Below are positions 55,760 to 64,000 of a stretch of 64,000 bases of DNA, one piece after another. This DNA is from Aquabacterium commune. GTDB lineage: Bacteria > Pseudomonadota > Gammaproteobacteria > Burkholderiales > Burkholderiaceae_C. Location of the stretch: assembly GCF_004362855.1 (NCBI RefSeq), contig NZ_SNXW01000001.1:742121-806120 (forward strand), in the 5' to 3' direction. Each line of letters begins with the position of its first letter. The first letter of the stretch is position 1. The notes beneath the pieces were generated by a model. The model ran no database searches. It was not told the origin of the DNA and saw only the letters and a program-made list of their open reading frames with translations. Both the position numbers and the translations under genes were made by a program.

Positions 55760-56863
55760 ATGGCAAAAGCGATGATCCTGGCCGCCGGTCAGGGCACCCG
55801 CGTCAGGCCCCTGACCAAGCAAACGCCCAAGCCCATGGTGCCCATCCTGGGCAAGCCGGTGATGGAATACATCATCGAGCACCTGGCCCGCTATGGCGTG
55901 CACGACATCATGGTCAACGTGGCGTTCAACCACTGGAAGATCGAGAACTACTTCGGCGACGGCCACCGCTGGGGCGTGGAGATCGGCTACGCCTTCGAGG
56001 GCGCGCGCGAGCACGGTGAAATCGTGCCCCGCCCGCTGGGCTCGGCCGGCGGCATGCGCCGCATCCAGGATTTCTCGGGCTTCTTCGACGACACCACCAT
56101 CGTCCTCTGCGGCGACGCCATCATCGACCTGGACCTGCAGGCCGCCCTGTTCGAGCACAAGACCAAGGGCGCCCTGGCCAGCGTGGTGACGCTGGAGGTG
56201 CCGCTGGACCAGGTCAAGAACTACGGCATCGTGGTGGCCGACAACGAGGGCCGGGTCACGTCCTTCCAGGAAAAGCCCGAGCCCGAGGAGGCCAAATCCC
56301 AGCTGGCCTCCACCGGCATCTACATCTTCGAGCCCAGCGTGATCGACCTGATCCCGCCCGACCGCGAATTCGACATCGGCAGCCAGCTTTTCCCCCTGCT
56401 GGTGGAAAAGGGCCTGCCCTTTTACGCCCAGAGCCGCCATTTCAACTGGATCGACATCGGCCGCGTGGCCGACTACTGGGCCGTCTGCCAACGCGTGCTG
56501 GCCGGTGAAATCGCCCAGATGGACATGCCTGGCAAGGAAGTGCGCCCTGGCGTCTGGGTGGGCCTGAACACCCGCATCGACTGGGACACGGTGAAGATCA
56601 ACGGGCCGGTGTACATCGGCTCGGGCAGCTGCGTGGAGCCGGGCGTGACCCTGGAAGGCCCGTGCTGGATCGGCCATGGCAGCCGCCTGCGCCAGGGTTG
56701 CAGCGTCAAACGCAGCGTGTTGTTCGAGTACACCCGGGTGTCCGAGAACACGGTGCTTGAAGACGTGGTGGCCTCGCCGCAGTACTGCGTGGACCGCCAC
56801 GGCAAGACCACCTACCAGGGCGACGAGACCACCTCGCTGCGCTGGGGAGATGCGCGCGCTTGA
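55760..56863 (+). CDS. NDP-sugar pyrophosphorylase, mannose-1-phosphate guanylyltransferase-like (copy 2)
   Basis: A 367-residue paralogue of 44657-45760, of equal length and with roughly three quarters of positions alike by eye. It has the same MILAAGQGTRVRPLTKQTPK nucleotide site, LCGDAIIDLD metal site and C-terminal beta-helix. The amount of change shows the duplication is old, unlike that of gmd. It is followed by the epimerase and ugd on the same strand, so it may also serve a UDP- or GDP-sugar route of this block. Confidence 0.85.
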   Translation: MAKAMILAAGQGTRVRPLTKQTPKPMVPILGKPVMEYIIEHLARYGVHDIMVNVAFNHWKIENYFGDGHRWGVEIGYAFEGAREHGEIVPRPLGSAGGMRRIQDFSGFFDDTTIVLCGDAIIDLDLQAALFEHKTKGALASVVTLEVPLDQVKNYGIVVADNEGRVTSFQEKPEPEEAKSQLASTGIYIFEPSVIDLIPPDREFDIGSQLFPLLVEKGLPFYAQSRHFNWIDIGRVADYWAVCQRVLAGEIAQMDMPGKEVRPGVWVGLNTRIDWDTVKINGPVYIGSGSCVEPGVTLEGPCWIGHGSRLRQGCSVKRSVLFEYTRVSENTVLEDVVASPQYCVDRHGKTTYQGDETTSLRWGDARA

Positions 56864-56918
56864 TGCACGCGCTGGACCCGTGGCGCCTGATGGCCCGCGC
56901 CTGACGGACAATACCGGC

Positions 56919-57938
56919 ATGCGCAAGATTCTGATCACCGGCGCCGCCGGCTTCATCGGGATGCACGTGTCACAGGCGCTGCTGGCGCGCGGCGACACCG
57001 TCATCGGTCTGGACAACCTCAACGACTACTACGACCCGCAGCTCAAGCGGGACCGTGTGGCCTCGTTGCAGGCGGGTCCGGACGCCGGCCGTTTTCAGTT
57101 CGTGGAAGCCGACTTGGTGGACATGGCCGGCCTGAACGCCCTGTTCGATGCCCACGGCTTCGACGGCGTGGTGCACCTGGCCGCCCAGGCCGGGGTGCGC
57201 TACTCGCTGACCCACCCGCACGCCTACGCCCAGTCCAACCTGGTGGGCTTCGTGAACATGCTGGAGGCCTGCCGCCGCCACCGCACGGCGCACCTGGTCT
57301 ATGCCAGCAGCTCCAGCGTGTACGGCGGCAACACCCGCATGCCGTTCTCGGAAAACGACGCGGTGGACCACCCCGTCAGCCTGTACGCGGCCACCAAGAA
57401 GGCCAACGAGCTGATGGCCCACACCTACAGCCACCTCTACGGCCTGCCGACCACCGGCCTGCGCTTTTTCACGGTCTACGGGCCCTGGGGCCGACCGGAC
57501 ATGGCGCCGATGCTGTTCACGCGCGCCATCCTGGCCGGTGAGCCCATCAAGGTGTTCAACCACGGCAAGATGCAGCGCGACTTCACCTTCATCGACGACA
57601 TCGTCGCCGGGGTGGTGGCCACGCTGGACCGCCCGCCGGTGGCCGATGACGCCTTCGACCGCGCCGCGCCCCAGGCATCGGGCTCCTGGGCGCCCTACAA
57701 GGTGTTCAACATCGGCCACAGCGAACCCGTGCAGCTGATGGACTTCATCCGCACCCTGGAAAGCGCCCTGGGCGTGAGCGCGCAACTCGATCTGCAACCC
57801 ATGGCCCCCGGCGACGTGCCCGCCACCTACGCCGACGTCAGCGCCCTGCAGGCCTGGACGGGCGTGGCGCCACACACCGGCCTGAGCGAGGGCATTGGCC
57901 GCTTCGTTGCCTGGTACCGGCAGTACCACCGCGCCTGA
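56919..57938 (+). CDS. UDP-glucuronate 4-epimerase-like NAD-dependent epimerase
   Basis: A 339-residue extended SDR. It has the [15 protein letters not shown]ossmann motif, [15 protein letters not shown] (the NDYYD pattern typical of UDP-glucuronate 4-epimerases), [11 protein letters not shown], and Tyr156/Lys160 in [11 protein letters not shown]. With the downstream ugd it would turn UDP-glucose into UDP-glucuronate and then UDP-galacturonate. The start at 56919 follows the pyrophosphorylase stop by 55 bases. Confidence 0.92.
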   Translation: MRKILITGAAGFIGMHVSQALLARGDTVIGLDNLNDYYDPQLKRDRVASLQAGPDAGRFQFVEADLVDMAGLNALFDAHGFDGVVHLAAQAGVRYSLTHPHAYAQSNLVGFVNMLEACRRHRTAHLVYASSSSVYGGNTRMPFSENDAVDHPVSLYAATKKANELMAHTYSHLYGLPTTGLRFFTVYGPWGRPDMAPMLFTRAILAGEPIKVFNHGKMQRDFTFIDDIVAGVVATLDRPPVADDAFDRAAPQASGSWAPYKVFNIGHSEPVQLMDFIRTLESALGVSAQLDLQPMAPGDVPATYADVSALQAWTGVAPHTGLSEGIGRFVAWYRQYHRA

Positions 57939-57996
57939 GGCCCCCGGCCATCTGTCAGAATCTCCCCTTCCCTTCACATTCCACAGATCCACCACC

Positions 57997-59328
57997 ATGA
58001 AAGTTTCTGTTGTCGGCACCGGCTACGTCGGCCTGGTCACGGGCGCTTGTCTCGCCGAAATGGGCAATGACGTGCTGTGCCTGGACGTGGACCCGAACAA
58101 GATCCGCATCCTGGAAGAAGGCGGCATCCCCATCCACGAGCCGGGCCTGGACCTGGTGGTCGCCCGCAATGTGAAGGCCGGGCGCCTGCACTTCACCACC
58201 GACATCGAACGCGCGGTGGCGCACGGCACCATCCAGTTCATCGCCGTGGGCACGCCCCCCGATGAAGATGGCAGCGCCGACCTGCAGTACGTGCTGGCCG
58301 CGGCCCGCAACATCGGCCGCCTGATGACGGACTACAAGGTCATCGTGGACAAGTCCACCGTGCCCGTGGGCACCGCCGACAAGGTGCGCGCCGCCGTGGC
58401 CGACGAGATCGCCAAGCGCGACACCGACGCCAAATTCGCCGTGGTGTCGAACCCCGAGTTCCTGAAAGAAGGCGCGGCAGTCGACGACTTCATGCGCCCC
58501 GACCGCATCGTGGTGGGCGCCGACGACGAGCAAGCCATTTTGCTGATGCGCGCCCTGTACGCGCCCTTCCAGCGCAACCACGAGCGCCTGGTGGTGATGG
58601 ACGTGCGCAGCGCCGAGCTGACCAAGTACGCCGCCAACGCCATGCTGGCCACCCGCATCAGCTTCATGAACGAGCTGGCCCTGCTGGCCGAGAAGATGGG
58701 CGCCGACATCGAGCAAGTTCGCTTGGGCATCGGCTCGGACCCCCGCATCGGCACGCACTTCCTGTACGCCGGTTGCGGCTACGGCGGCAGCTGCTTCCCC
58801 AAGGACGTCAAGGCCCTGATCAAGACCGCTTCGGACGAAGGCCAGGACCTGAAGGTGCTCAAGGCCGTGGAAGCCGCCAACGACCACCAGAAGCACGTGC
58901 TGATCGAGAAGGTGACGCGCCGCTTCGGCGAAAACCTGGCCGGCAAGCACTTCGCCGTGTGGGGCCTGGCCTTCAAGCCCAACACCGACGACATGCGCGA
59001 AGCCACCAGCCGCGTGGTGCTGGCCGAGCTGTTCCAGCGCGGCGCCACCGTGACGGCCTACGACCCGGTGGCCATGGCCGAGGCCCAGCGCATCTTCGGT
59101 GACGAACCGCGCCTGACCTACGCCGAGAACCCCATGGGCGCGCTCGATGGCGCCGACGCGCTGCTGATCGTGACCGAGTGGAAGGAATTCCGCAGCCCGG
59201 ACTTCGACCGCATCAAGGCCACGCTCAAGAGCCCCGTGGTGCTGGACGGCCGCAACCTGTACGAGCCGGGCCTGGTCCAGCAGTTCGGGCTGGATTACGA
59301 GGGCATTGGCCGCGGGCTGAAGGGCTGA
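57997..59328 (+). CDS. ugd: UDP-glucose 6-dehydrogenase
   Basis: A 443-residue NAD-dependent enzyme that makes UDP-glucuronate. It has [19 protein letters not shown] at the N-terminus, the VGTPPDEDG block, KSTVPVGTA, and the catalytic Cys266 in [12 protein letters not shown]. Normal length. It supplies UDP-glucuronate to the epimerase encoded just upstream. The ATG at 57997 is fixed by the Rossmann motif. It is convergent with the histidine kinase, 7 bases away. Confidence 0.97.
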   Translation: MKVSVVGTGYVGLVTGACLAEMGNDVLCLDVDPNKIRILEEGGIPIHEPGLDLVVARNVKAGRLHFTTDIERAVAHGTIQFIAVGTPPDEDGSADLQYVLAAARNIGRLMTDYKVIVDKSTVPVGTADKVRAAVADEIAKRDTDAKFAVVSNPEFLKEGAAVDDFMRPDRIVVGADDEQAILLMRALYAPFQRNHERLVVMDVRSAELTKYAANAMLATRISFMNELALLAEKMGADIEQVRLGIGSDPRIGTHFLYAGCGYGGSCFPKDVKALIKTASDEGQDLKVLKAVEAANDHQKHVLIEKVTRRFGENLAGKHFAVWGLAFKPNTDDMREATSRVVLAELFQRGATVTAYDPVAMAEAQRIFGDEPRLTYAENPMGALDGADALLIVTEWKEFRSPDFDRIKATLKSPVVLDGRNLYEPGLVQQFGLDYEGIGRGLKG

Positions 59329-59335
59329 CCACCGC

Positions 59336-60799
59336 TCAGGCCGTCGGCAGGCTCAGCACGAACCGGCTGCCGCCGCCCTCGCGCGCTTCGCAGCGCACCT
59401 GCCCGCCGTGGCGGTGGGCGATCTGGCTCACCAGGCTCAGGCCCAGGCCGACCCCGCCTGCGTGTTCGGCATGGCCGGGCAGGCGGTAGAAGGGCTCGAA
59501 GATGCGTTCGCGCTGTTCCACGGGCACGCCCGGGCCGCGGTCCAGCACGGCCAATTCCAGCACGCCAGGCGCTGTGGTCAGGGCGAGCGCCACCTCGGGG
59601 CCACCGTAGCGGCGGGCATTCTCCAGCAGGTTGCGCACGGCGCGGCGCAGCAGGCGGTCGTCGCCGGTGTAGGGCTGCAGCGGGAAGTCATCGCCCACGA
59701 TGACCTCGGCACCCACGCGGTTGGCCTCTTCCGTGGCCAGGCCGAGCAGGTCCACCGGCGCGCGCTCCACCTCGCTGCGGGCGTCCAGGCGGCTGGCCAG
59801 CAGCACCTCTTCGACCAAGGCGTCGAGCTCCTTGATGTCCTGGTGGATTTCGCTGCGGATGCGGGCGGCGCGCTCGGGCGGGGCCTCGGCCATCAGCGAG
59901 ACGGCCATCTTCAGGCGCGCCAGGGGCGAGCGCAGCTCGTGGCTGGCGTTGGCCAGCAGGCTGCGGCTGGAGGTGACGAGGTCTTCGATGCGCTGGGCCG
60001 CCTCGTTGAAGCTGCGCGCCACGGCGGCCACCTCGTCGGCGCCCTCCACGGCCACGCGGTGCTGCAACTGGCCCGAACCGAACAGCTCTACGCCTTGGCG
60101 CAGCGCCGTCAGGCGGCGGGTCAGGCGGATGACGACGGGCCAGGCGCCGATGGCCACGGCCACGAAGAGCAGCACCAGGGTCAATGCCAGGGCGGGCACG
60201 CCTTCGGCCAACCAGGGCGGCATCATCCAGGCCAGGGGCGACAACCAGGGCTGGGCGCGCGGCGGCGGTGGCAGCGCCGGCATGCCCGAGGGGCCACCGC
60301 CATTGGCGGCATGGCCCGGTTCGACCTCGCGAGGGGGCGGCGGCCCCATGCCAGGACCACCTGGACCGGGTCCGGGCAGGCCGTTGGCCATGCGCAGGCG
60401 CATCGTGCCCGGGCGCATCACCCACAGGGTGCGACCATCCGACAGGCGCGACTGCTGCATCTGAATGCGCAAGTCCGGCCAGCGGCGCAGGCGCTCGTCC
60501 ATCAACTCCGACGTGGCGATGCGCTGGCCCCTGGCGTCGTCCAGGGCCATGGGCATGCGCAGGCGGTCGGCCCAATCGAGGAAGACACGGGCCTGCTCCT
60601 GACGCGGCTCGCTGGCGGGCGGCAGGCTGTTTTCAATCAGCTCGGCCCAGGCCGCGGCACGCTCGTTCCAGGCGGTGACGGACTGCACCTGGGTGCGTTC
60701 GTGCTCGAGGTTGCGCTGCGCCAGCCAGCCCGACACGAGGGCGAAGACCAGCAGCACCGTGACCACGGTGAGGTAGATGCGCAGTGCCAGCGTCTTCAT
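59336..60799 (-). CDS. Sensor histidine kinase (CpxA/RstB-like)
   Basis: A 487-residue inner-membrane kinase. Membrane segments at about 8-26 and 200-224 flank a periplasmic domain with a Gly/Pro-rich stretch at about 139-186, unusual for a sensor. A HAMP region follows, then the H-box with His287 in NASHELRSPLARLKM, the N-box LRRAVRNLLENARRYG, and the DRGPGVP and GVGLGLSLV glycine boxes. It is read from the same operon as the response regulator 39 bases upstream. Confidence 0.93.
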   Translation of the reverse strand: MKTLALRIYLTVVTVLLVFALVSGWLAQRNLEHERTQVQSVTAWNERAAAWAELIENSLPPASEPRQEQARVFLDWADRLRMPMALDDARGQRIATSELMDERLRRWPDLRIQMQQSRLSDGRTLWVMRPGTMRLRMANGLPGPGPGGPGMGPPPPREVEPGHAANGGGPSGMPALPPPPRAQPWLSPLAWMMPPWLAEGVPALALTLVLLFVAVAIGAWPVVIRLTRRLTALRQGVELFGSGQLQHRVAVEGADEVAAVARSFNEAAQRIEDLVTSSRSLLANASHELRSPLARLKMAVSLMAEAPPERAARIRSEIHQDIKELDALVEEVLLASRLDARSEVERAPVDLLGLATEEANRVGAEVIVGDDFPLQPYTGDDRLLRRAVRNLLENARRYGGPEVALALTTAPGVLELAVLDRGPGVPVEQRERIFEPFYRLPGHAEHAGGVGLGLSLVSQIAHRHGGQVRCEAREGGGSRFVLSLPTA

Positions 60800-60838
60800 G
60801 CCGGGCGCGTCAAGTCACGGGCACGTCGGCCGCACAGC

Positions 60839-61564
60839 TCAGGCGGCATCCTGCTCGGCGTCCTGCTTTTTGGCGAACACATAGCCCACGCCCCGCACGG
60901 TGAGGATGCGGCGGGGCTCTTTCGGGTCGTCCTCGATGGCGGCGCGGATGCGCGAGATGTGGACGTCGATGGAGCGGTCGAAGGCTTCCAGCGGATGGCC
61001 CTTGAGGGCGTCCATGATCTGGTCGCGGCTGAGCACGCGGCCCGGGTGCTGGGCCATCACGCTGAGCAGGTCGTACTGGTAGGAGGTCAGGTCGCAGGGC
61101 TCATTGCCCAAGCGCACCTGGCGCAGGCCGGTGTCGATTTCCAGGCGGCCGAAGCGCCAGACGTCGGTGTCGTCCGGATGGGCCGAGGTGCGCCGCAGCA
61201 GCGCGCGCACGCGGGCCAGCAACTCGCGCGGCTCGAAGGGTTTGGTGAGGTAGTCGTCTGCACCGATTTCCAGACCGACGATGCGGTCGGTGGGCTCGCC
61301 GCGGGCGCTGAGCATCAGCACCGGCAGCGTGCGCGTGCGGGGCGAGGCGCGCAACTCGCGGCAGAGGTCGAGGCCATCGCCATCGGGCAGCATCAGGTCC
61401 AGCACCAGGGCGTCCACCGCCTGGCGTGCCAGCAACTCGCGCCCGGCGCTCAGGGTGGGCGCGGAAGAGACCTGGTAGCCGTGGCTGTGCAGGTAGTCAC
61501 CGACCATGGCGCTCAGGCGCAGGTCGTCGTCAATCAGCAGGATGTGCTCGCTCATGTCCGACAT
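60839..61564 (-). CDS. OmpR-family response regulator
   Basis: A 241-residue two-domain regulator. The receiver domain has Asp12-Asp13-Asp14, the phospho-acceptor Asp56 in LVLDLMLPDG and Lys in TKPFE. The C-terminal winged helix has LTSYQYDLLSVMAQHPGRVLSRDQIM in two parts and DVHISRIRAAIEDDP, then VRGVGYVFA. The start at 61564 has GGAG upstream; 61555 is the alternative. It lies between the Spy-like and kinase genes and probably controls the Spy-like gene. Confidence 0.95.
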   Translation of the reverse strand: MSDMSEHILLIDDDLRLSAMVGDYLHSHGYQVSSAPTLSAGRELLARQAVDALVLDLMLPDGDGLDLCRELRASPRTRTLPVLMLSARGEPTDRIVGLEIGADDYLTKPFEPRELLARVRALLRRTSAHPDDTDVWRFGRLEIDTGLRQVRLGNEPCDLTSYQYDLLSVMAQHPGRVLSRDQIMDALKGHPLEAFDRSIDVHISRIRAAIEDDPKEPRRILTVRGVGYVFAKKQDAEQDAA

Positions 61565-61581
61565 TGTCGCGCGCTCCGGGC

Positions 61582-62208
61582 TCAGCGGTCCATACCGGGT
61601 TTTGCGTGGCGCTCGCGCCTCGCCTTGATCAGCTCGGCGGCCTTGGCGCGCTGCTCGGGCGTCAGCACGTTGCCCACGTCCAGCATGGCCTGGGTCATGC
61701 GCTTGCTGACCTGGTCGTGCTGGGCGAGCATCTGCTGGCGCAGCTGCTCGGCTTCGGCAGCGTCCAGCTTGGGCGCCGTCCACAGGGCTCGGGTGCGCTC
61801 GTGCAGGCCCTTGCCTTGTTCGTGCAGGGCCTGGACGTCGGCGCGGGCCTTGTCGGTGAGCTGCTTGATTTGCTGGCGCTGGGCGTCGCTGGCCTTGACC
61901 TCGGTGAGCAGCCGGTCGAGGTGGCGGCCACTCGGCATCATGCCCATGCCACCGTGGTCACCATGCGACATGCCGGGCTGCATGCGCGGGGCCATCCCGG
62001 GTGCCATGCGGGGGGCCGATGCGGCGCTGGCTGTGGCGGTGGCGGTGGCTTTGTCGCCCACCTTGTCAGCGGCGAAGGCCGGAGCACCGGCGCCCAGGCT
62101 GAGCGCGACGGCGGCCAGCGCCAGGGCCGAGGCGATCACGGTGGTGCGCAGGGTGCGCGGGCCGGTGTGGGTGGCAGCTTGGGGGGCGGGTGTGGGCAGG
62201 TGGGTCAT
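61582..62208 (-). CDS. Spy/CpxP-family periplasmic protein
   Basis: A 208-residue secreted protein. The N-terminal signal peptide ends near residue 46 (ALALAAVALSLGAGAPAFA). A Met/Gly/His-rich segment (about 66-93) could bind metal, and a helical C-terminal part carries LTPEQRAKA, the LTxxQ motif of Spy/CpxP. Such proteins are envelope-stress chaperones or sensors. It is the first gene of the operon with the regulator and kinase, 17 bases upstream of the regulator, supporting a Cpx-like stress circuit. Confidence 0.88.
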   Translation of the reverse strand: MTHLPTPAPQAATHTGPRTLRTTVIASALALAAVALSLGAGAPAFAADKVGDKATATATASAASAPRMAPGMAPRMQPGMSHGDHGGMGMMPSGRHLDRLLTEVKASDAQRQQIKQLTDKARADVQALHEQGKGLHERTRALWTAPKLDAAEAEQLRQQMLAQHDQVSKRMTQAMLDVGNVLTPEQRAKAAELIKARRERHAKPGMDR

Positions 62209-62271
62209 GGGTGTCTCCGTGCGGAACAGACCGGGGGTGGCCTGAACATGGAGACATCTTGCGCGCCGGCC

Positions 62272-62298
62272 GTAAAGCCAGGGTGGCGCGGCGGTAAA
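62272..62298. promoter_or_regulatory. Direct GTAAA repeats upstream of the Spy-like gene
   Basis: GTAAA occurs at 62272-62276 and 62294-62298, 22 bases apart start to start (about two helical turns), with similar flanks. CpxR boxes use GTAAA repeats but with about 5 bases between them, so this is not a standard box. It is a candidate binding site for the linked response regulator. Confidence 0.35.
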
Positions 62299-62347
62299 GA
62301 ACTGTGTCGCTCCCGCCCCTGCTTTGCGCCAGGTCAGCCCGCCCGGC

Positions 62348-64000
62348 TCAACCGGTGTTGCGCAGCGCCGCCGCGATGCCGTTGATGCTGATGTGGATGC
62401 CGGTGCGCACCCGCTCGTCCGTCTGGCCCGCCCGGTAGCGACGAACCAGCTCGACCTGCAGGTGGTGCAGCGGGTCGATGTAGGGGAAGCGGTGGCGGAT
62501 GGAGCGCGCCAGGGCCGCGTTGTGCGCCAGGCGCTGCGGCTCGCCCGTGATGAGGGCCAGGGCCTCGGCGGTGCGCTGCCACTCAGCCTCGATCTGCGTG
62601 AACACTTTCTTGCGCAGGCGGGCGTCGTCCACCAGGCTGGCGTAGCGCGAGCCCAGGGCCAGGTCGCTCTTGGCCAGCACCATGTCCATGTTGGACAACA
62701 AGGTGCGGAAGAAAGGCCACTGGCGGTGCATCTTCTGCAGCAGGGCCAGGGCCTTCTTGCGGCCCGCCTCGCCTTGGGCCGCGTCGGCGTTCAGGAAGGC
62801 CTGCACGGCCGAGCCAAAGCCATACCAGCCCGGCAAGGTGATGCGGCTCTGGCCCCAGCCGAAGCCCCAGGGGATGGCGCGCAGGTCCTCGATGCCCTGG
62901 AGCGCCTTGCGCGAGGCCGGGCGCGAGCCGATGTTGAGCTCGGCGATTTCGCGGATGGGCGTGGCCTGGAAGAAGTAGTCGGCGAAGCCCGGTGTCTCAT
63001 AGACCAGGGCGCGGTAGGCGTCCATGCTGGCCTGCGAGAGCGCAGCCGCCGCTTGCAGGAAGGTGGGCGTGGCCACCTGTGAGGTCTGTGCGGGCTGCAG
63101 CAAGGTGGCCTCCAGCGTGGCGGCGACCAGCGTTTCCAGGTTGCGCCGGCCGATTTCCGGGTTGGCGTACTTGGAGCCGATCACCTCGCCCTGCTCGGTC
63201 AGGCGGATCTGGCCACGCACGGTGCCGGGGGGCTGGGCCAGGATGGCCTGGTAGCTGGGGCCACCGCCGCGGCCCACGGTGCCACCGCGGCCATGGAACA
63301 TGCGCAGCTGCACGGCCGTGGCGGGCACGCCGGCCTCCTTCAAGCCGTGCTGGGTCAGCTCGTCGAACAGGGCCACCAGGGCGATTTCGGCGCGGTAGAG
63401 CTCCCAGTTGCTGGTGAAGATGCCGCCATCCTTGTTGCTGTCCGAGTAGCCGAGCATGACGTCCTGCTCGGCACCGCCGCGCTGCACCAGGGCCGCCACG
63501 CCGGGCAGGCCGTAGAAGGCGCGCATGATGTGCGGCGCGTTGCGCAGGTCTTCGATGGTTTCGAACAGGGGCACGACGATGAGGTCGGCCAGGCCGCCCT
63601 CGTCCAGCGTGCCCGACATCAGGCCCACTTCCTTTTGCAGCAGCAGCACTTCCAGCAGGTCGCTGACGGTTTCGGTGTGGCTGATGATGTAGTGGCGGAT
63701 GGCGTCGGCGCCGAAGCGCTGGCGCATCTCGCGGGCGCGCTCGAAGATGGCCAGCTCGGCCACGGTGTGCTTGCTGTAGGCCGCAGTCGGCACGCGCAGC
63801 GGGCGGGCGTCGTTGAGCTGGCGCAGCAGCACGGCGCGCTTGTCGTCTTCCGACAGGGCGCTGTAGCCGGGCGCGATGCGGGCGGTGGCCAGCAACTCGG
63901 CCACGACGCGCTCGTGCTGGTCGGAGCTCTGGCGCAAATCGACGGTGGCCAGGTGGAAGCCGAAGACCTCGACGGCGCGCAGCAGCGGCTGCAGGCGCGG
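62348..64000 (-). CDS. ppc: Phosphoenolpyruvate carboxylase, C-terminal part
   Basis: The last 550 residues of PEP carboxylase, which replenishes oxaloacetate in the cytoplasm. The frame runs off the right edge, so the N-terminus is missing. Recognisable blocks are [13 protein letters not shown] near the edge, [60 protein letters not shown], and the C-terminal Asn-Thr-Gly that ends most PEP carboxylases. It is a housekeeping gene and marks the right boundary of the polysaccharide region. Confidence 0.97.
   Translation of the reverse strand, partial: PRLQPLLRAVEVFGFHLATVDLRQSSDQHERVVAELLATARIAPGYSALSEDDKRAVLLRQLNDARPLRVPTAAYSKHTVAELAIFERAREMRQRFGADAIRHYIISHTETVSDLLEVLLLQKEVGLMSGTLDEGGLADLIVVPLFETIEDLRNAPHIMRAFYGLPGVAALVQRGGAEQDVMLGYSDSNKDGGIFTSNWELYRAEIALVALFDELTQHGLKEAGVPATAVQLRMFHGRGGTVGRGGGPSYQAILAQPPGTVRGQIRLTEQGEVIGSKYANPEIGRRNLETLVAATLEATLLQPAQTSQVATPTFLQAAAALSQASMDAYRALVYETPGFADYFFQATPIREIAELNIGSRPASRKALQGIEDLRAIPWGFGWGQSRITLPGWYGFGSAVQAFLNADAAQGEAGRKKALALLQKMHRQWPFFRTLLSNMDMVLAKSDLALGSRYASLVDDARLRKKVFTQIEAEWQRTAEALALITGEPQRLAHNAALARSIRHRFPYIDPLHHLQVELVRRYRAGQTDERVRTGIHISINGIAAALRNTG

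Noticed and set aside
62272..62298. A canonical CpxR box.
   Set aside because: The GTAAA repeats are 22 bases apart, far more than the usual spacing.
59408..62385. Long plus-strand open frames over the kinase and regulator genes.
   Set aside because: Antisense to clear two-component genes with all catalytic motifs.

Overview
The window is a 64 kb stretch of a high-GC genome whose gene content and codon use point to a betaproteobacterium of the order Burkholderiales. The pointers are EpsF/EpsG/EpsI-type and exosortase-B-type genes, DUF1501/DUF1800 pairs, a strong G/C third-position bias and a terminal ppc gene. It is almost entirely a surface-polysaccharide region. I saw no tRNA, rRNA, CRISPR array, prophage or insertion sequence.

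Region 1 (290-10694, minus strand) is one operon read leftwards: exosortase, EpsI, GDP-mannose 4,6-dehydratase (gmd), Wzx-like flippase, glycosyltransferase, O-acyltransferase, Wzy/ligase-like protein, glycosyltransferase and Wzz-like protein. Region 2 (11113-31772, plus strand) is read the other way: a WecG-type glycosyltransferase, then, after a terminator and a structured leader, fcl, epsF, epsG, a second gmd, a second exosortase and a second EpsI. It continues with three glycosyltransferase-type genes, a polymerase-like membrane protein, GT2 and WcaI-like enzymes, a flippase, another GT2, two GT-C-like membrane proteins and an acyltransferase. The two operons are back-to-back exosortase-linked Wzx/Wzy systems that diverge from 10695-11112. 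Both use GDP-sugars of the fucose branch, and their two nearly identical gmd genes form an inverted repeat around a 6.5 kb core.

Region 3 (31797-46768) is more mixed. It holds an acyltransferase with an SGNH-like domain, a small conserved protein, a gene-decay scar, a lone flippase with an unknown partner, a DUF1501/DUF1800 export pair, an AGE-type sugar isomerase, a GT9, a GT4, an NDP-sugar pyrophosphorylase and a GT2. Region 4 (46792-51932) holds a WcaF-like acetyltransferase and a four-gene minus-strand operon: a flippase-like membrane protein, a HAD-UbiA fusion, a DprE1-like oxidase and a DprE2-like reductase. Together these look like a polyprenyl-phosphate-arabinofuranose donor pathway.

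Region 5 (52038-59328) supplies nucleotide sugars: rmlBDAC for dTDP-L-rhamnose, a second pyrophosphorylase, a UDP-glucuronate 4-epimerase-like enzyme and UDP-glucose dehydrogenase. Region 6 (59336-64000) is chromosomal housekeeping: a Spy/CpxP-like protein with a two-component system, and the 3' part of ppc.

Together the genes could make activated L-fucose, L-rhamnose, glucuronate/galacturonate and D-arabinofuranose donors, assemble two repeat units, acylate them, flip them and polymerise them. The initiating sugar-phosphate transferase, the outer-membrane export pore and any PEP-CTERM substrate are not in the window. All functions are inferred from sequence motifs read by eye.
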